Program-made: the position numbers and the translations under genes | Origin: Micropterix aruncella | Lineage: Eukaryota; Arthropoda; Insecta; Lepidoptera; Micropterigidae | Direction of reading: 5' to 3' | Assembly (NCBI GenBank): GCA_944548615.1 | Contig: OX155965.1 | Span: 17,166,806 to 17,230,805 of the forward strand | Length of the DNA stretch: 64,000 bases | The notes under the pieces: generated by a model | What the model saw: the letters and a program-made list of their open reading frames with translations, nothing else | Database searches by the model: none | What the model was told of the DNA's origin: nothing | Shown here: in pieces, positions 1-11,145 of the stretch | Position numbering within the stretch: the first letter of the stretch is position 1 | Layout of the letters: every line of letters begins with the position of its first letter

Positions 1-38
1 ACAGAAGTACATCGCTAACGCGTCAATGCTGACTTTAA

Positions 39-66
39 CCCCCCCCCCCCCTCTCCCCCCTCCCCC
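39..66. repeat. C-rich low-complexity tract
   Basis: A run of cytosines interrupted by a few thymines. Simple sequence; no function is implied. Confidence 0.9.
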
Positions 67-1852
67 TACCACCACACGTGCCAGCGGTACTGACCTCGTA
101 TAAACGCCGGTCAGTAGTTTATCAGTCGCTGGCATTGCGTTGTAGGGTGACGTCGCGTCGTATGAAAAAAAAAACAACTAGGGAAAATGTCGTTTTTTTC
201 CCAACTGACTTCAGTCGCGAGCGTACACTTTAAAATACCTACAGCTGACTGCGTGTAAACAGCACTGACGCCTTTAACTGACTGTAAATCTACCCGAATA
301 CTGAACTACGGAATCGTACATACCTGTAAGTAGAACGAGAGTAACTCATTATTATTTATTATTTCCCATCTATCGAAGCCTCGAGGTATTGTAACGTTAA
401 AACAATAAAAGTAAATGAAAACGAACATGGACTCAATATCACGTTATATGTTTCCAATTTTCAATTTTTATTTTTTTTTTATAAATATTACATTTTATTT
501 ATATTTTAGGTTATGACTATATAGCTTATTATAAACCGAAGGTTACGTGTATTTAATTATCTATTGATTTCTATATTTTATTTTATTATAATTATATATA
601 TATACATTTTATTTTTATACATATTTATAAATATATTTTTATTTATTTCAACGTTTTTTTTTAACTATTTTATGTTCTATTGAACATGTTTTTCTTTTTT
701 AAACTAGTATATGTTTAAAATGTTTGCCCTAGAACAAGTTTTTACTTAGTTGGGCGACATGGGACCGATCTTCACTATAAGCGTGACACAACTTGCTGTG
801 GGAATTTTTAATTTTTAGGGCTAAATTTTATTCAATGTTATTACCTAAGTTTAGCGTTGCAAGAATTGGATATTTGGACGGTGAACTTAGCACAACTGAA
901 AAGTATGGTAATGACATTTCTTAGCAATCAAATAATTAGATAAATATGTAGTATTACAATTGTTAAAAAGGAGTAACTAGTATAATAATAAAGGTTAGAT
1001 AAACATTAGATATACATATGTAAATATAATCGTTTAATATTACGCTCTAACGGATGTCTCCGTCTCGTTTGCTATAGTCTAGAATAATGATTTATATATT
1101 AGAATAATAATGATAGTAATAGTAATGGAGTAGAGTAATAATAATATTATTAACAGTAGAATTATAATAATAGTCTATAGTAGAATAATAGTTATAATCT
1201 AGAATAATAGCCTAGAAAAATAATTAACGATTTGGAATCATCTGTAAGGTTAATTATATTTTGGGAAATAAATAAATAAATAAAAATAAAATAAAATAAA
1301 TAAGTAAATATATAAAATGGATTTTATTCCATATATTTAAATTTATTGTTGTAATGCACATCTTTACTGCCACTTTCCTTCCGTTAGAAGGTGCAGGGTG
1401 CAGTGACCCAGGGAGGTGTGAAGTATATCACTCGCTAGCGCGTGGTGCGTTGCTCACTTCATAATTCCGTATGCCAAATGGTTCAGCAATAGGGCCTAGG
1501 GCCGCTAGCTACAAAAAGTTTTTCGTTCATATCCCCATGCCGAGGTTTTTGCTTTTAGTCGTTAAAATTTAGTAATGGGGTTCTTTAACCGCTCGAAAGC
1601 CAGCCTTCGCGCTCAAAACACTGCGTCCCTACTTTTTGGTAGATTTTATAAATAAATACTAACAATATCGCTTTTTCATTAATTCCCTCTTGTTACCTAG
1701 TAATTAATGTTGTTAGTCATGTATATTATATATTTATGTAATATATAATTATGTATAATATATATTTATATAATATAATATATAGCAGCCGGCCGAAACG
1801 GTTACGCGCGAATCTATCAAACGACGTAAATTTGCCTATAGGCAGTGTTGGC
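67..1852. other. AT-rich stretch without a recognised gene
   Basis: Mostly A/T-rich sequence with short TAATAA-type runs near 1080-1230 and AAATA-type runs near 1265-1310. Neither strand has an open frame resembling a known protein. The short open frame at 1751-1975 is produced by the CAGCAT-type repeats of the neighbouring hAT element end. Nothing else can be supported. Confidence 0.6.
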
Positions 1853-2057
1853 GTTCGAATCAGGGTTGTTGCGAATATCAGCATCAGCATCAGCATCAGC
1901 GGATTATTCGCATTATTTTCAATATCAGCATCCGCATCAGCATCCGCAATAATCGATGCTGATTTTTATTGCTGATATTCAAGGTCGTATCATCTCGTGT
2001 CACTCGTACGACTTGTAAATCCCGGGGGATTCTTGATTCGGGGGATCCCGGGGGACT

Positions 2058-2094
2058 CTAGCCGCGCAGGTGTTACATGCACCTGCGCGGCTAG
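2058..2094. repeat. 15-bp perfect inverted repeat in the hAT 5' leader
   Basis: The arms 2058-2072 and 2080-2094 are perfect reverse complements around a 7-base loop (ttacatg) and are strongly GC-rich (core CCGCGCAGGTG) inside an AT-rich element. It lies between the left subterminal repeats and the transposase start at 2177. It could be a regulatory hairpin or protein-binding palindrome of the transposon; there is no direct evidence for either. Confidence 0.85.
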
Positions 2095-2176
2095 CCGCGA
2101 CAATAAACGAATGCAAGATTGACTGACTCATTACCGCAGCAGACATTGTCGGTGTAAGTAAACCACAAGTTTTATA

Positions 2177-2390
2177 ATGCCTCCGCCATTGAAAAGTGAA
2201 GTATGGAAGTATTTTACATTAGTAAATAAAGATACCGCAAAGTGTAATATCTGTAAAATGGATTATTCTCGCAAAGGACGTACTAATACCTCGTTAAAAA
2301 ATCACTTGAAGTTTAAACATCCAGAAGAGCATACCCGTTTTTTAAGCTGTGAGATCGAAAACCTGGAAGCCGCCGGAACTGCTGAAGAAG
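2177..2390 (+). CDS. hAT transposase, exon 1 (BED zinc finger)
   Basis: This exon encodes the N-terminal 71 residues of the transposase plus one base of the next codon. It shows a BED-type zinc finger: a conserved tryptophan (SEVWKYF), then CNIC, then HLKFKH, giving the C-x2-C ... H-x4-H zinc ligands at about residues 22-48. BED fingers bind the transposon ends. The exon stops at GAAG|GTAGGG. The intron ends TTGTTTTAG at 2789, and the split codon (g + gt) joins in frame with the second exon, giving a 638-residue protein. The ATG at 2177 is the first in-frame start and sits directly before the finger. Without splicing, the frame runs into the intron and stops at 2416. Confidence 0.88.
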
Positions 2391-2789
2391 GTAGGGTAAT
2401 TTTCTTATTTAGTTAAACATACGGGTGAGTTTTTAGTTAGTGATATCATTGAAGTGGGTGATTCAGTACATCGTCGAACTAACCAGGAAAATCGTTATTT
2501 TATTATTTTTGACTTTTTTCTAAAAAAAAACATGTATACGCTGTATTCTTTGCGGGGTTGTGACTACTTGTGACTTGTGTGACCTTGTGGGGGAGGCAAA
2601 GAAGCGCGTTGCGATTTTGTACACCTCTTTATTTAGTAGGTAATATAACTGTCTAATAAATGTTATGTATCTTACTTCCTTCCTACTATTATTATAAATG
2701 CGATAATTTAATACCTAACATACAACCTAACCTAGAACCCAACCTCCATGTCTAAATTTTAGAGAGTAAAATTAGTTTATTTGTTTTAG

Positions 2790-4492
2790 GTAAAATACTA
2801 ACACCAATTCAGCGAGCAAAAAAGCAACAATCACTAGAGGAAGCATTTCGAAAGGATAAACAGTATGACAAAGATAACCCAAAGAGTTTAATTATTGACA
2901 AATTAATCGGCGAGATGATTGCTGTTCAGGACTTGCCATTTCATTTTGTGGAAGGTATTGGTTTCCGAAGACTCATGCTAGCGGTTATGCCAAAATATAA
3001 TTTAAAAGGCCGCAATTTTTTCACTAACTATGTCTGTAAAGATTTATACGAAAAAGTTGCTGCAGAGGTGAAAAAAGTTATAAAGGAATTTAAATACATG
3101 ACATTTACATCAGACATTTGGACGGATCCAAGTGCCAATGTTTCTTTGTTAAGTTTAACTTGTCATGGAACTACCGAAAATTTTGATCGCAAATCGGTAA
3201 TACTAAAATGCGAAACTTTCGATAATCGCCATACAGGAGATATTATTGCCGAAAAATATGAATCTATGTTAACTGAATGGGGTATATCCAAAAATCAAGT
3301 ACACTGCATTATTAGAGACGAAGGGTCAAATATGAAAAGGGCCATGGCAATATCAGAGTTCAGCGATATAGATTGCACAGCGCATAAACTTCAATTATGT
3401 GTGAAAAATGGGTTAAAGTCCCATCAAAGCATAATAGACATCTTACAAAAAATTAAAAAAATTGCGAACCATTTCAATCACTCGACAATAGCACAGAAAG
3501 AATTGAATGCTATTCAAGAACGCCTCAATCAACCAAAATTAACAGTTTTTCAAGACTGCGTCACGAGATGGAACAGTTCCTTTTATATGATGGAAAGATA
3601 CTTGAAAATCAAAGATTCATTGAGCATTTACCGTAATAATAACCACAACATACAAGCTATTTTACCCGAAGAGTGGAAACTTATGGAAGACTGTGTGGAG
3701 TTGTTGCGACCTTTTGAAGAAAGTACACGGGAACTAAGCAATTCAAATGCTTTGATTTCATCCGTTATTCCGCTTATTCATGTACTTACGAAGAAACTTG
3801 ACGACCAATTAGCTAAAACAGATAACTCAGACGCGATAAAACATCTTATTACTACCTTAAAAACAAATATTTCCGATAAATTTGATGATATAAAAAATAA
3901 TTTCTTATTCGCAATATCCACCCTTTTGGATCCGCGATATAAAACCAAATTCTTCAGTGAAATTTCAATGGAAAGAGTTGAGACTGAAATTCTAAAACTA
4001 GCCAATATAAATAGAGACGAAATTGGTCCATCATCACCTAAGAGGTCAAGAAGAACTGCTCCTTTGATGAAAGCAGGAGACATAGAACAGCCCTCAACTA
4101 GCAGAGCTAGTAGACTAACCCTGCAAAGTGAACTTGCAGTTTTGCTAGATTCAAGTGACGAAGAAAGTAGTGAGAGTGACATCAATAACTCAATTGCGGA
4201 TGCGAATTTGAAACTTAAAAATCTGCTAAGACAATATTACAAAGAAAAAAAGATTATTGTGTCACAAAACCCACTTGACTGGTGGAGAACGCATGGAACA
4301 AATACATATAAAGAATTTTCTGCACTGGCTCGGAGATTTCTGTCATCTCCGCCGGCAAGTGTTCCTAGCGAACAATTGTTCAGCAGTGCCGGAGTTATTT
4401 ATAAACCTTCCCGTAATCGACTGCAAGCTGAAAAGGCAGCTCAGCTATTGTTTTTGAAATATAATTTACCGTTAATACAATTTCAGTATTAA
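2790..4492 (+). CDS. hAT transposase, exon 2 (RNase H-like core and dimerisation region)
   Basis: The second exon is read from the acceptor at 2789; the frame is already open upstream of the methionine at 2915. It holds the hAT catalytic core. The first acidic motif is FTSDIWTD (Asp near spliced residue 180) and the second is IIRDEGSNM (Asp near 248). These are followed by the hallmark TRWNSSFYMM, and the C-terminal hATC block contains WWRTHG and SEQLFSSAG, whose glutamate near residue 599 is my candidate for the third catalytic acid. A serine-rich acidic insert (SSDEESSESD) lies before the hATC block. The protein would cut and join transposon ends in the nucleus. No stop or frameshift is seen. 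Confidence 0.9.
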
Positions 4493-4819
4493 TTAATTAA
4501 AAACAGATGTAAGTTGAGTGGTGTACAGGCAATTATATTTTATTTATATAGGTATGTCAGGTAATATCACTTTACGTATTCAAGATGTTTTCGATAATTA
4601 AAAGTCACATAATTATTATAATTTGCCTTTTATTTCAAATATCTAATAAAATGATCACTTTTACTTACAATTTGATATTTGGATATATTTTATTTACCTA
4701 ATTAATTAAAATCAGCATCAGCATCAGCATCAGCTGATATTGATCTCAAATAATCAGCATCAGCATCAGCATCCGCTGATATTTAAAAAACCTGCATCAG
4801 CAACAACACTGGTTCGAAT

Positions 4820-5266
4820 GTTGAATAATGTTGATTTCTTATAATGTTGATACATCAGTTGGCAGCGCTAGCTGACGCTCTTTCGCGATTTGGTTCAAGC
4901 TTCGCGGTTCATTCGTTCATTTCTCTCGTTCATTTCCCAGTTCAGTGCAATGTTACCAGATTGTTTTTTTTTGCGCTGGTGAGATTCTCGGCGGGCATAT
5001 AAATTTCGATTTTTTCTGGCAGTTTTTGGAAGGTTTGTCAACATGTTTATTTTGAGATTAAAAATTTTTGAATAGGTACTGTTAATACCTAGAGTCTTAC
5101 ATTTATTTTATTTTTCCATTAACCATTTGAGGACCATACGCTTTGGCGTACCTACAGTATGGAAATATTGATACACAAAACTGTTAAAGGGCGATGTAAA
5201 TAATACGTAAGGCAAGTTTTGTAAAGATTGCTTAATATTGATTTTGTATAAATTGATAGAACAGAC
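4820..5266. other. Spacer, no gene seen
   Basis: AT-rich sequence between the hAT element and the Penelope-derived fold-back. I recognise nothing in it. Confidence 0.5.
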
Positions 5267-5274
5267 TTGACCAT

Positions 5275-5481
5275 ATAAATAGGATAGAAAACGAATTTAC
5301 CGCGTGAAATTTGTAGCACCCGACGTTTCGGTGACGTTGCAGCCGCCGTTGTCCAGGGTAGACTGACAACGGCGGCTGCAACGTCACCGAAACGTCGGGT
5401 GCTACAAATTTCACGCGGTAAACTCGTTTTCTATCCTATTTATAATGTCAAACAACCGCGATAGTCTTCGATTTTATAGAA
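5275..5481. mobile_element. Fold-back made of two inverted Penelope-like 3' ends
   Basis: The arms (about 5275-5353 and 5365-5455) are near-perfect reverse complements around an 11-base spacer. Each contains the CCGAAACGTCGGGTGC block that also closes the Penelope-like element at 19216-19832. The right arm carries about 26 extra bases of the family's outer end. The insertion is bounded by the direct repeat TTGACCAT at 5267-5274 and 5482-5489, so it appears to have inserted as a unit. Penelope-like elements are known to form such inverted or pseudo-LTR arrangements. Short open frames across it are artefacts of the palindrome. Confidence 0.8.
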
Positions 5482-5489
5482 TTGACCAT

Positions 5490-7254
5490 GTTGTCCATAA
5501 AGATGCAAAGGTACCACTTTTTCCAAAATTTTATTGTTTTATTATTTAACTCAGAAGTCTTGCGTACTAAAAAAAATGTAATTGAAAAAGTCGCCATAAA
5601 TATTTTATTTATTTATTTAAAATCACCAGAGTTCGTTAATCATTTGCGTTTTTTTTAAATACTGTTTATTTAAAAACATTTGTTTTGCATGACCAAAAAA
5701 ATACTTTGTTTAATATTAATTAGGATTCTGTCTTAATATTAATTAAGATGCTGATGTCTCAATAACAAGGAAAAAATATAATTTATAAATTATTCGTATT
5801 CCATAATTTATACATGATTTCTGAAGTTATGAGACATTAATTCCTATGGCCATTAAAGGGTTAACCATATTGATTCGTACCTATAGTTTATTTTATTATT
5901 AAATAGTTTTATTATCCACGATCAGGAACTTACAGGAATAGTATTACTTTAATTATTATTTGATTACATAGGTAGGTACTCCTTACACGAAACAATAATT
6001 TTGATTAGGTGGTAATAATATGGATAAGATTAGATTTAATAATAATTTTAAATTATTAGATAGATAGATAGCTTTAGATACTAGATATACCTTTATTGAC
6101 AAGATTAGGCTTATTTTAAATAAATATGTACAGTTAAGTTCCAGTAGTTTTGCAGAATAGATGATTATTTACATTTTTAATATGTTAGGTATACTTTATC
6201 TTTTTATAATAAATTTAAACACTGTGTTTATTTGTAACGATTACTTAAAATTGCTTTATTTTTAACTACTTTTCTTACATAAACATTTCTTTACTGTCTT
6301 TCGTCACCTTTTCCTAATAAATTACAGTCATATTTCTTTCAGTATTCATCTTTTATTTAAAACACTGAATAACTTCGTTGGCGACATGTTTTTTTTAGTT
6401 GCATAAATGGGCATTTTAAAAAAAGGCACCGTTTACTGTACTAAGGTCCAAAATTGCCAGAAAGTTAAGTTGTTTGCGAGGAATTATCACTAAGCACCTA
6501 AGGGGTATCACCGAATAAAAAAATCAACCCACTACGATCAACTACGACATGCCACTGCAATGAGAATTAGGAGAAAACTAAGCAATTTGAGCCCTAGGAT
6601 ATGTGCAGAACAATCCGGATTGTGAATTTACACCAATAATAATAAAAAAAGTAAATTCGATTTATCGGCACATACGAGATCTCACATATGGATCGACGAT
6701 ATTATTATGCTGTTCGTGCGATATATTGAAAACCGGTATATCGTTTGGCTCATTATCGATATATGATAACACATGTGGTTAATATATAGATATATCGTAA
6801 TACTGTGTATTTTCCGTAGCTATACTTCCAGGCCGGTAAAATGATTGAAAACCAGGTGAAAATTATATTTAAAAAAAATTTGCATAGACATAAAAGTACG
6901 TCAGTATCACATACGTCGACGACATAGTTCGACGATATTGTGTTTTGCGGTTTATTATGGGAATTTTCTATTTTCGCGGTTTTATAATGACTTGTTGGCT
7001 GGGTACTGGTGCTATTCTATCTGGCAACACTGTATCGCCAGTTCGCGCGATCGCTTCGCGTCGCTTCGTCTGCCGTCGGCTGATGTCGGCTGTCAAGAGC
7101 CCTAGTCGGAAATCCGAACGAAAGTATTCGTTCATTTCCGTGTCCGCGCGCCGAACTGAGGCCGCGTCAAAATTCGCACCGCTATTTCAACGATAAAACT
7201 AAAAAATAGGAAATATGAAGTGACTGTGATAAGCTAGGCGCGTAAACTTAAATA
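5490..7254. other. Upstream region of the glucuronosyltransferase gene
   Basis: AT-rich up to about 6950, including a short TAGA run at 6057-6070, then GC-richer (7000-7190) just before the first coding exon. It probably holds the promoter and 5' untranslated exon of the plus-strand gene, but I cannot place a TATA box or start site with confidence. The open frame 6945-7196 has no recognisable domain. Confidence 0.4.
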
Positions 7255-7478
7255 ATGTTCAAAGAATTAAATAGATTAAAGAAGATGCGAACATTGTTCT
7301 ATACGGTCGTGGTGTTCTTTGTGCTGCTCTTCGTGCTCAATACTAGGACGGCATCGCCCGCTCTGCAGTGCCCCGAGAAAGTGGTGAGGCCGAAGAATTG
7401 CAGCAACTCCGTTGTGCAGACGATATACGCGGTTACGCCGACTTACGCCAGGCCCGTACAAAAAGCCGAGCTCACAAG
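7255..7478 (+). CDS. Beta-1,3-glucuronosyltransferase (B3GAT/GlcAT family), exon 1
   Basis: First coding exon of a five-exon gene encoding 309 residues, close to the roughly 330 residues of vertebrate B3GAT proteins. The family transfers glucuronic acid from UDP-GlcUA onto galactose, either completing the proteoglycan linker (GlcAT-I) or making the HNK-1-type epitope (GlcAT-P/S), in the Golgi lumen. The exon shows a short basic cytosolic tail, one membrane anchor (VVVFFVLLFVL, about residues 16-28), a stem, then the family start of the catalytic domain, IYAVTPTYARPVQKAEL. It ends ACAAG|GTAAAC. The split arginine codon is completed by exon 2. An in-frame TAA lies just upstream of the ATG. Orthology to GlcAT-I or to GlcAT-P/S is not settled. 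Confidence 0.93.
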
Positions 7479-7731
7479 GTAAACTCCACATGACATCATG
7501 AGGTTTTTCTTTTTAGTCACGACTAAATAATAACTGCAGGTCTCGAGTATGTGATAATCTATCAATAATTACGAATCGGCCTTCGAGTGGCCGTTGGATA
7601 TATTATGTATATACTTAGATAGAAAATGTGTTACTTAGCAAGTATTTTAACAAAAAGAGGGGATCTCTTTTTTAAACTCTCTAAGCTATCATTACATATG
7701 GCTGGCTGAAGTTTGTATGATATCACTGGAG

Positions 7732-8189
7732 CAGTGGTTCCCAATTAGTTTTTCCTGCGTACCACTTAAAGAAAGACCTCAAACTCGCATACCACTTACT
7801 GCAGGAATGCCAAATAAAAATGAAATCAGTTTTTTTAACATTTATTACCATCAAAATACAGTTCTAATGATGGTGAAAATCGGTTGGATGTGACAAATAT
7901 GTACGTTCTTCTTTCCACAACTATGAAAAATCTAGTGGCTTGATGGTCATCTTCAGTCTCAACTCGTTTTCGAGTTGAAGTCTGTGACGATGTTTAGTTT
8001 TTAAGTTTGTCATGGCCGAAAATCCGCTTTCGCAAAGGTATGTCGTGCAAAACATATGTCAGCAATTGTTGTTTTGCGTAATGGTTTTTCAATGATTAAA
8101 TTATTTTAGTCAGGAGATTGCCACGCGTAACCCTTGATGCAACTTCGCGTATCCTTGGGGGTACTCGTACCACTAATTAGGAAACACTG
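7732..8189. mobile_element. Non-autonomous hAT-like element
   Basis: The ends CAGTGGTTCCCAATTAG and CTAATTAGGAAACACTG are imperfect inverted repeats of the CAGTGGTTCCCAA type common to hAT elements. No transposase is present in the 458 bp. The 8-bp flanks do not match, so the target duplication has decayed or an end is misplaced. It sits in intron 1 of the glucuronosyltransferase gene. Confidence 0.65.
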
Positions 8190-8204
8190 AGATTTGAATC
8201 AAGG

Positions 8205-8430
8205 AATTATTGCTATAGGAACCTTTTCTACATTGTGGATTTTTAACATCGCCCGACTGTATTCACCATGCTGATTCCGATCTGCAATAATATTTAATCA
8301 CTCTCAATAAATAAGCGAGATATAGGCATTCAAACAACCCATGCATTTCGGTATTTTGTTAGTTTTTTAAAAATAACATAAACACTTATATGGCGGCAGA
8401 TTAAGTTAGTTTTTTTAAAACAAACTTAAA
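8205..8430. repeat. Dispersed repeat, copy 1 (inverted copy at 36480-36790)
   Basis: This stretch (AGGAACCTTTTCTA..., GATTCCGATCTGCAATAAT, GCGAGATATAGGC, then a TTAGTTTTTTTAAAA block) recurs on the opposite strand at 36480-36790. A partial relative lies at 9030-9200. The family is unknown to me; no coding potential. Confidence 0.6.
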
Positions 8431-8498
8431 AACTATTTTTTTTTGTGTAAATTAAAAAAAAAAAAATATTACGCGACTGAGGCTTTTTTCTATCTTAA

Positions 8499-8803
8499 CC
8501 CCTTGAGTATGATACGACCAAATCTGGTTCTGAAACAATTATCCGTTGAGTATGATACGACCAGATCTGGTTCCGCGTTTTTTCACTTCTTTGACGTTCT
8601 CATATTTATTCATAATTATCTAATTGTTTTACAAAATGATGTTTCAATATTCTATATTCGAAATTTCAATGCAATCATTGTGCAGTTGTTCTTTTTATGA
8701 TTGGTGTAGTAGTTTCGTAGTTATAGTACTTTAAGGTCGATGTCGCCGAAAATCCTGCAAAAGAGACAGATGCATCCATGAAAATACCCATTTACTCCAA
8801 GGG
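8499..8803. mobile_element. TTAA-flanked miniature element, copy 1
   Basis: A 305-bp element between perfect TTAA tetranucleotides (8495-8498 and 8804-8807), with ends CCCCTTGAGTA and TACTCCAAGGG as imperfect inverted repeats. TTAA duplication and CCC ends are typical of piggyBac-type elements. Near its left end it carries a duplicated GAGTATGATACGACCA motif. A close copy lies at 14434-14739. No protein is encoded; mobilisation by a piggyBac transposase in trans is inference. Confidence 0.78.
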
Positions 8804-9289
8804 TTAAGCATTACAATGATCAAATCTAGTAGTGTTCCTTTTTTTTTCGTTTTTTTTTTGAGAAAGTTTCCTATACTGCATTTATTTCCGAACCAAACAA
8901 TATGCTCGTTTGAATAATTAAATATTCGCTCGGTAACCGCTTAGATTTACTTGACATCGTCGAGCAAAACAACATTTCAAGCTATATGCAATTTAGCAAA
9001 TTCGTTTACAATGAAGATGTTTTGTCACAAATCTTTGCTCTATCTCCATAAATATGCGAGATATAGGTGTTTAAAGAAGCCTTAAACACCTATATTTCGG
9101 TTGGTTGTTAGTTTTTTTTTAAAACAAATCATTAACCTATATGGAGGTAAATTAAGTTTTTTTTTAAAGGCTTCATAAACACCTATTTGGCGGTAGGTTG
9201 TTAGTTAAAAAAACAGAGTTAGCTAAACTACATATTCCAGGCTTTTCATTACATACCTATGGTTGAAGTTTGCATGATATCTCTAAATA

Positions 9290-9419
9290 TAGTGGAACCT
9301 CTCATAACGAGCATAATTCATTCCAGACTCTTACTTAAGCGATTTTTATTCTCCCATATTATGAGGAATTACTGTGAATTACTTGTTATGAGAGGTGCTC
9401 ATGATGACAGGTTCCACTG
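9290..9419. mobile_element. 130-bp pogo/Tigger-type miniature element
   Basis: The ends TAGTGGAACCTCTCATAA and the right-hand GGTTCCACTG are inverted repeats resembling the CAGTGGAACCTC ends of pogo/Tigger elements, with TA dinucleotides on both sides (9288-9289 and 9420-9421). Internal arms CTCATAACGAG and CTTGTTATGAGAG extend the fold. It lies in intron 1 of the glucuronosyltransferase gene. Confidence 0.7.
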
Positions 9420-9699
9420 TATTCGAACCATTGTTTGAATAATTAAATATATCCTCGGTAACCACTTACTCTTACTCGACTGCAATCGATCGAGCAAAAC
9501 ATAATATTTCAAGTATGTCTTTTTACACGCTTTCATAGAGCTTTTCTTTTCTAATGTTTTTGGTTAATTTCTACAAGTTTGCTTGAGTCGAAGTATGCCT
9601 GTTATTGAACAGGTTAAAAAGACAGTAGCAATACTTTGAGTGGTTTACTTTTTTTTGCCTATATTTGTTTTGCTGTTTTTGCAAAATCTTATTTTTTTT

Positions 9700-9960
9700 A
9701 TTCTGGTGCCATGTTTGCTACCAAACGTTGGTGATCATATTGGCTGTACTATCTTTCTTGGCCGCCTCTCAAGACATGGATGTTTCTTCTTCGTCGCGGA
9801 CTTCTTCCTCCGGCTTCTTGAATTACTGAAGATGCATAATGTTGTATCTTTCGGGATGACGCATGACATGGATGAAGTATTCGAGTTTGCAGGTCTTTAT
9901 TGTCCTTAATATTTCTATATTCTTGCTCAATCTCTTTAAGGCATTTTCATTCCTGACAGT
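9700..9960 (-). pseudogene. LINE reverse-transcriptase C-terminal remnant
   Basis: On the minus strand one frame reads CKLEYF.HVMRHPERYNI and then EEEVRDEETSMS, followed by TANMITNVW. This matches the pattern of the extreme C-terminus of insect non-LTR endonuclease/reverse transcriptases (YLGHIMR.ERY..., GRR..SW, IANM). Stops and frame changes interrupt it. Only the end of the element is present, as expected of a 5'-truncated copy. Confidence 0.6.
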
Positions 9961-9961
9961 C

Positions 9962-10545
9962 AACACCCATCCGGCAGCCTCCACGCAGAAGTATGAGCCC
10001 GGGTAGGACTCTGGCCTGCGGGCTACTCTCCCCTAGGAGTCTACCTTCGGGCGCTCCTGGGCGGTTTGCGCACTGTGCGGTGTCAGTCAATCGATTGTGC
10101 ATTCCGACCGACAACCGGAGAGTATGGAAACAGTATTATTTTCTATAGAGCGGGGGTAGTTGTTAACATTACGGCAACTGCTCTTGAAACGACCAATCGA
10201 CTATCAGATACCACGTGAACAGCCGGGCAAAGGACTGCGATAGATTTGTTAGACACCGTATCACCGCTAAGCGAAGGAAGAGGACCGCGCAAGCGACCTC
10301 GGACCTGTAACCAGTCGGGAAACCAGAGTAATCTGGTTGCAACTGGAAGTAAAGAAGCGAGTGTCGGCCCGCTGGTTGATTAACCTGGTTATCTCGCAGC
10401 AAGGCGTTGGCTTTTTACGGGTGAGAGGCGTAACTAGACAGTGGACTGTTTTCGTCCCAAGTCTTCTACGCTCACCTCATGGGGGAGAGAACGGTCTAAT
10501 ATCCATAAAAACTTCCTGAGGTGATGGGTTTGCCCGTTGTAGTTG
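9962..10545 (+). mobile_element. Unclassified retroposon family, copy 1
   Basis: About 580 bp, moderately GC-rich, sharing blocks with 20390-20726, 39745-40385 and 60573-61200 (reverse orientation) and with a diverged copy at 25640-25880. Shared blocks include GGCAAAGGA, GCAAGCGACCTCG, CAGTGGACTGTTTTCGTC and the end block CCCGTTGTAGTTGACA. Copies differ in how far they extend at the left end here, so the right end is taken as the 3' end. No protein was recognised. Confidence 0.65.
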
Positions 10546-10985
10546 ACAGCTCTAGTTGTCAACCCAGCATACAGCATATATACACATTTGAATATTTCAA
10601 GCTTTTTTAACAGCGTGTTTGTAAGTCTCCAACTTTCCATCGCATATAAAAAATGTTGAGAATATGCATATCTTAGAAGCGTGATCTTTGCTTTTCATAT
10701 TTTCTACCCTTTTTTTTTTGGTGTTGTCGAATCGAAAAAATAACTGAATGTTATTTTCACCATAGCTCAGGGGTAATTTTGATCAGTTGGGATTACCCAA
10801 AATGTGATTTCTCAAGATGAATTTTCTTACAATATATACATTATATCTAATATCGACATTCATCCAGAACTGCCCAATAGCATTTATCACATACAAAGGA
10901 AGATACGTTTTGGAAGACAAATGTTATTTTCCACACTAATGCTCAAGTTCAAAACAATTTAAATAGTGTTTTTCCATATTTACAG

Positions 10986-11145
10986 GCTTTCACAGACCTT
11001 GAGATGGCTGGAGAGCTTCCACTGGATAATCGTTGAGGATGCAGAGTCGAAAACCAATCTAGTCAGAAATTTATTGGAACAGTCGACTATGAACTATACT
11101 CATTTGATCGCTAGAACTGATAAACGCAAGAAACTTAAGTCTACG
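10986..11145 (+). CDS. Beta-1,3-glucuronosyltransferase, exon 2
   Basis: The acceptor TTTACAG ends at 10985; the first base completes the arginine codon begun in exon 1. The translation continues LSQTLRWLESFHWIIVED, AESKTNLVRNLL and YTHLIARTDKR, matching the UDP-binding half of the B3GAT fold; the VEDAE segment is a family hallmark. It ends at ACG|GTAAGT in phase 0, which agrees with exon 3. The exon is 160 nt. Confidence 0.93.

Larger units (their letters stand above)
1861..4811 (+). mobile_element. Complete-looking hAT DNA transposon with BED-finger transposase
   Basis: The element starts CAGGGTTGTTGC and ends GCAACAACACTG, so its short terminal inverted repeats match at 11 of 12 positions. 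It is flanked by a perfect 8-bp direct repeat, GTTCGAAT, at 1853-1860 and 4812-4819, the duplication length hAT elements make. Both ends carry subterminal arrays of CAGCAT/CAGCATC-type units (about 1877-1975 and 4711-4805), the usual place for transposase binding sites. Inside is a two-exon transposase gene with no visible disabling change. The length of 2951 bp is normal for an autonomous hAT. Perfect duplications plus an intact reading frame suggest recent insertion; present activity is inference. Confidence 0.93.

Noticed and set aside
1751..1975. 74-residue open frame with Ser-Ile and Ala-Ser runs
   Set aside because: It reads through the CAGCAT subterminal repeats of the hAT element and starts outside the element.
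3778..4185. 135-residue minus-strand open frame within the hAT element
   Set aside because: Antisense shadow of the transposase exon; no recognisable domain.
5300..5420. Possible hammerhead in the Penelope 3' end (CCGAAACGTCGGG)
   Set aside because: GAAAC and GTC are present but the upstream core reads CTGCAAC instead of CTGATGA, so the ribozyme core is not met. It may be a decayed relative only.
10169..10640. Overlapping open frames of 60-77 residues on both strands
   Set aside because: They lie in the dispersed retroposon copy 1 and are not conserved as proteins between its copies.
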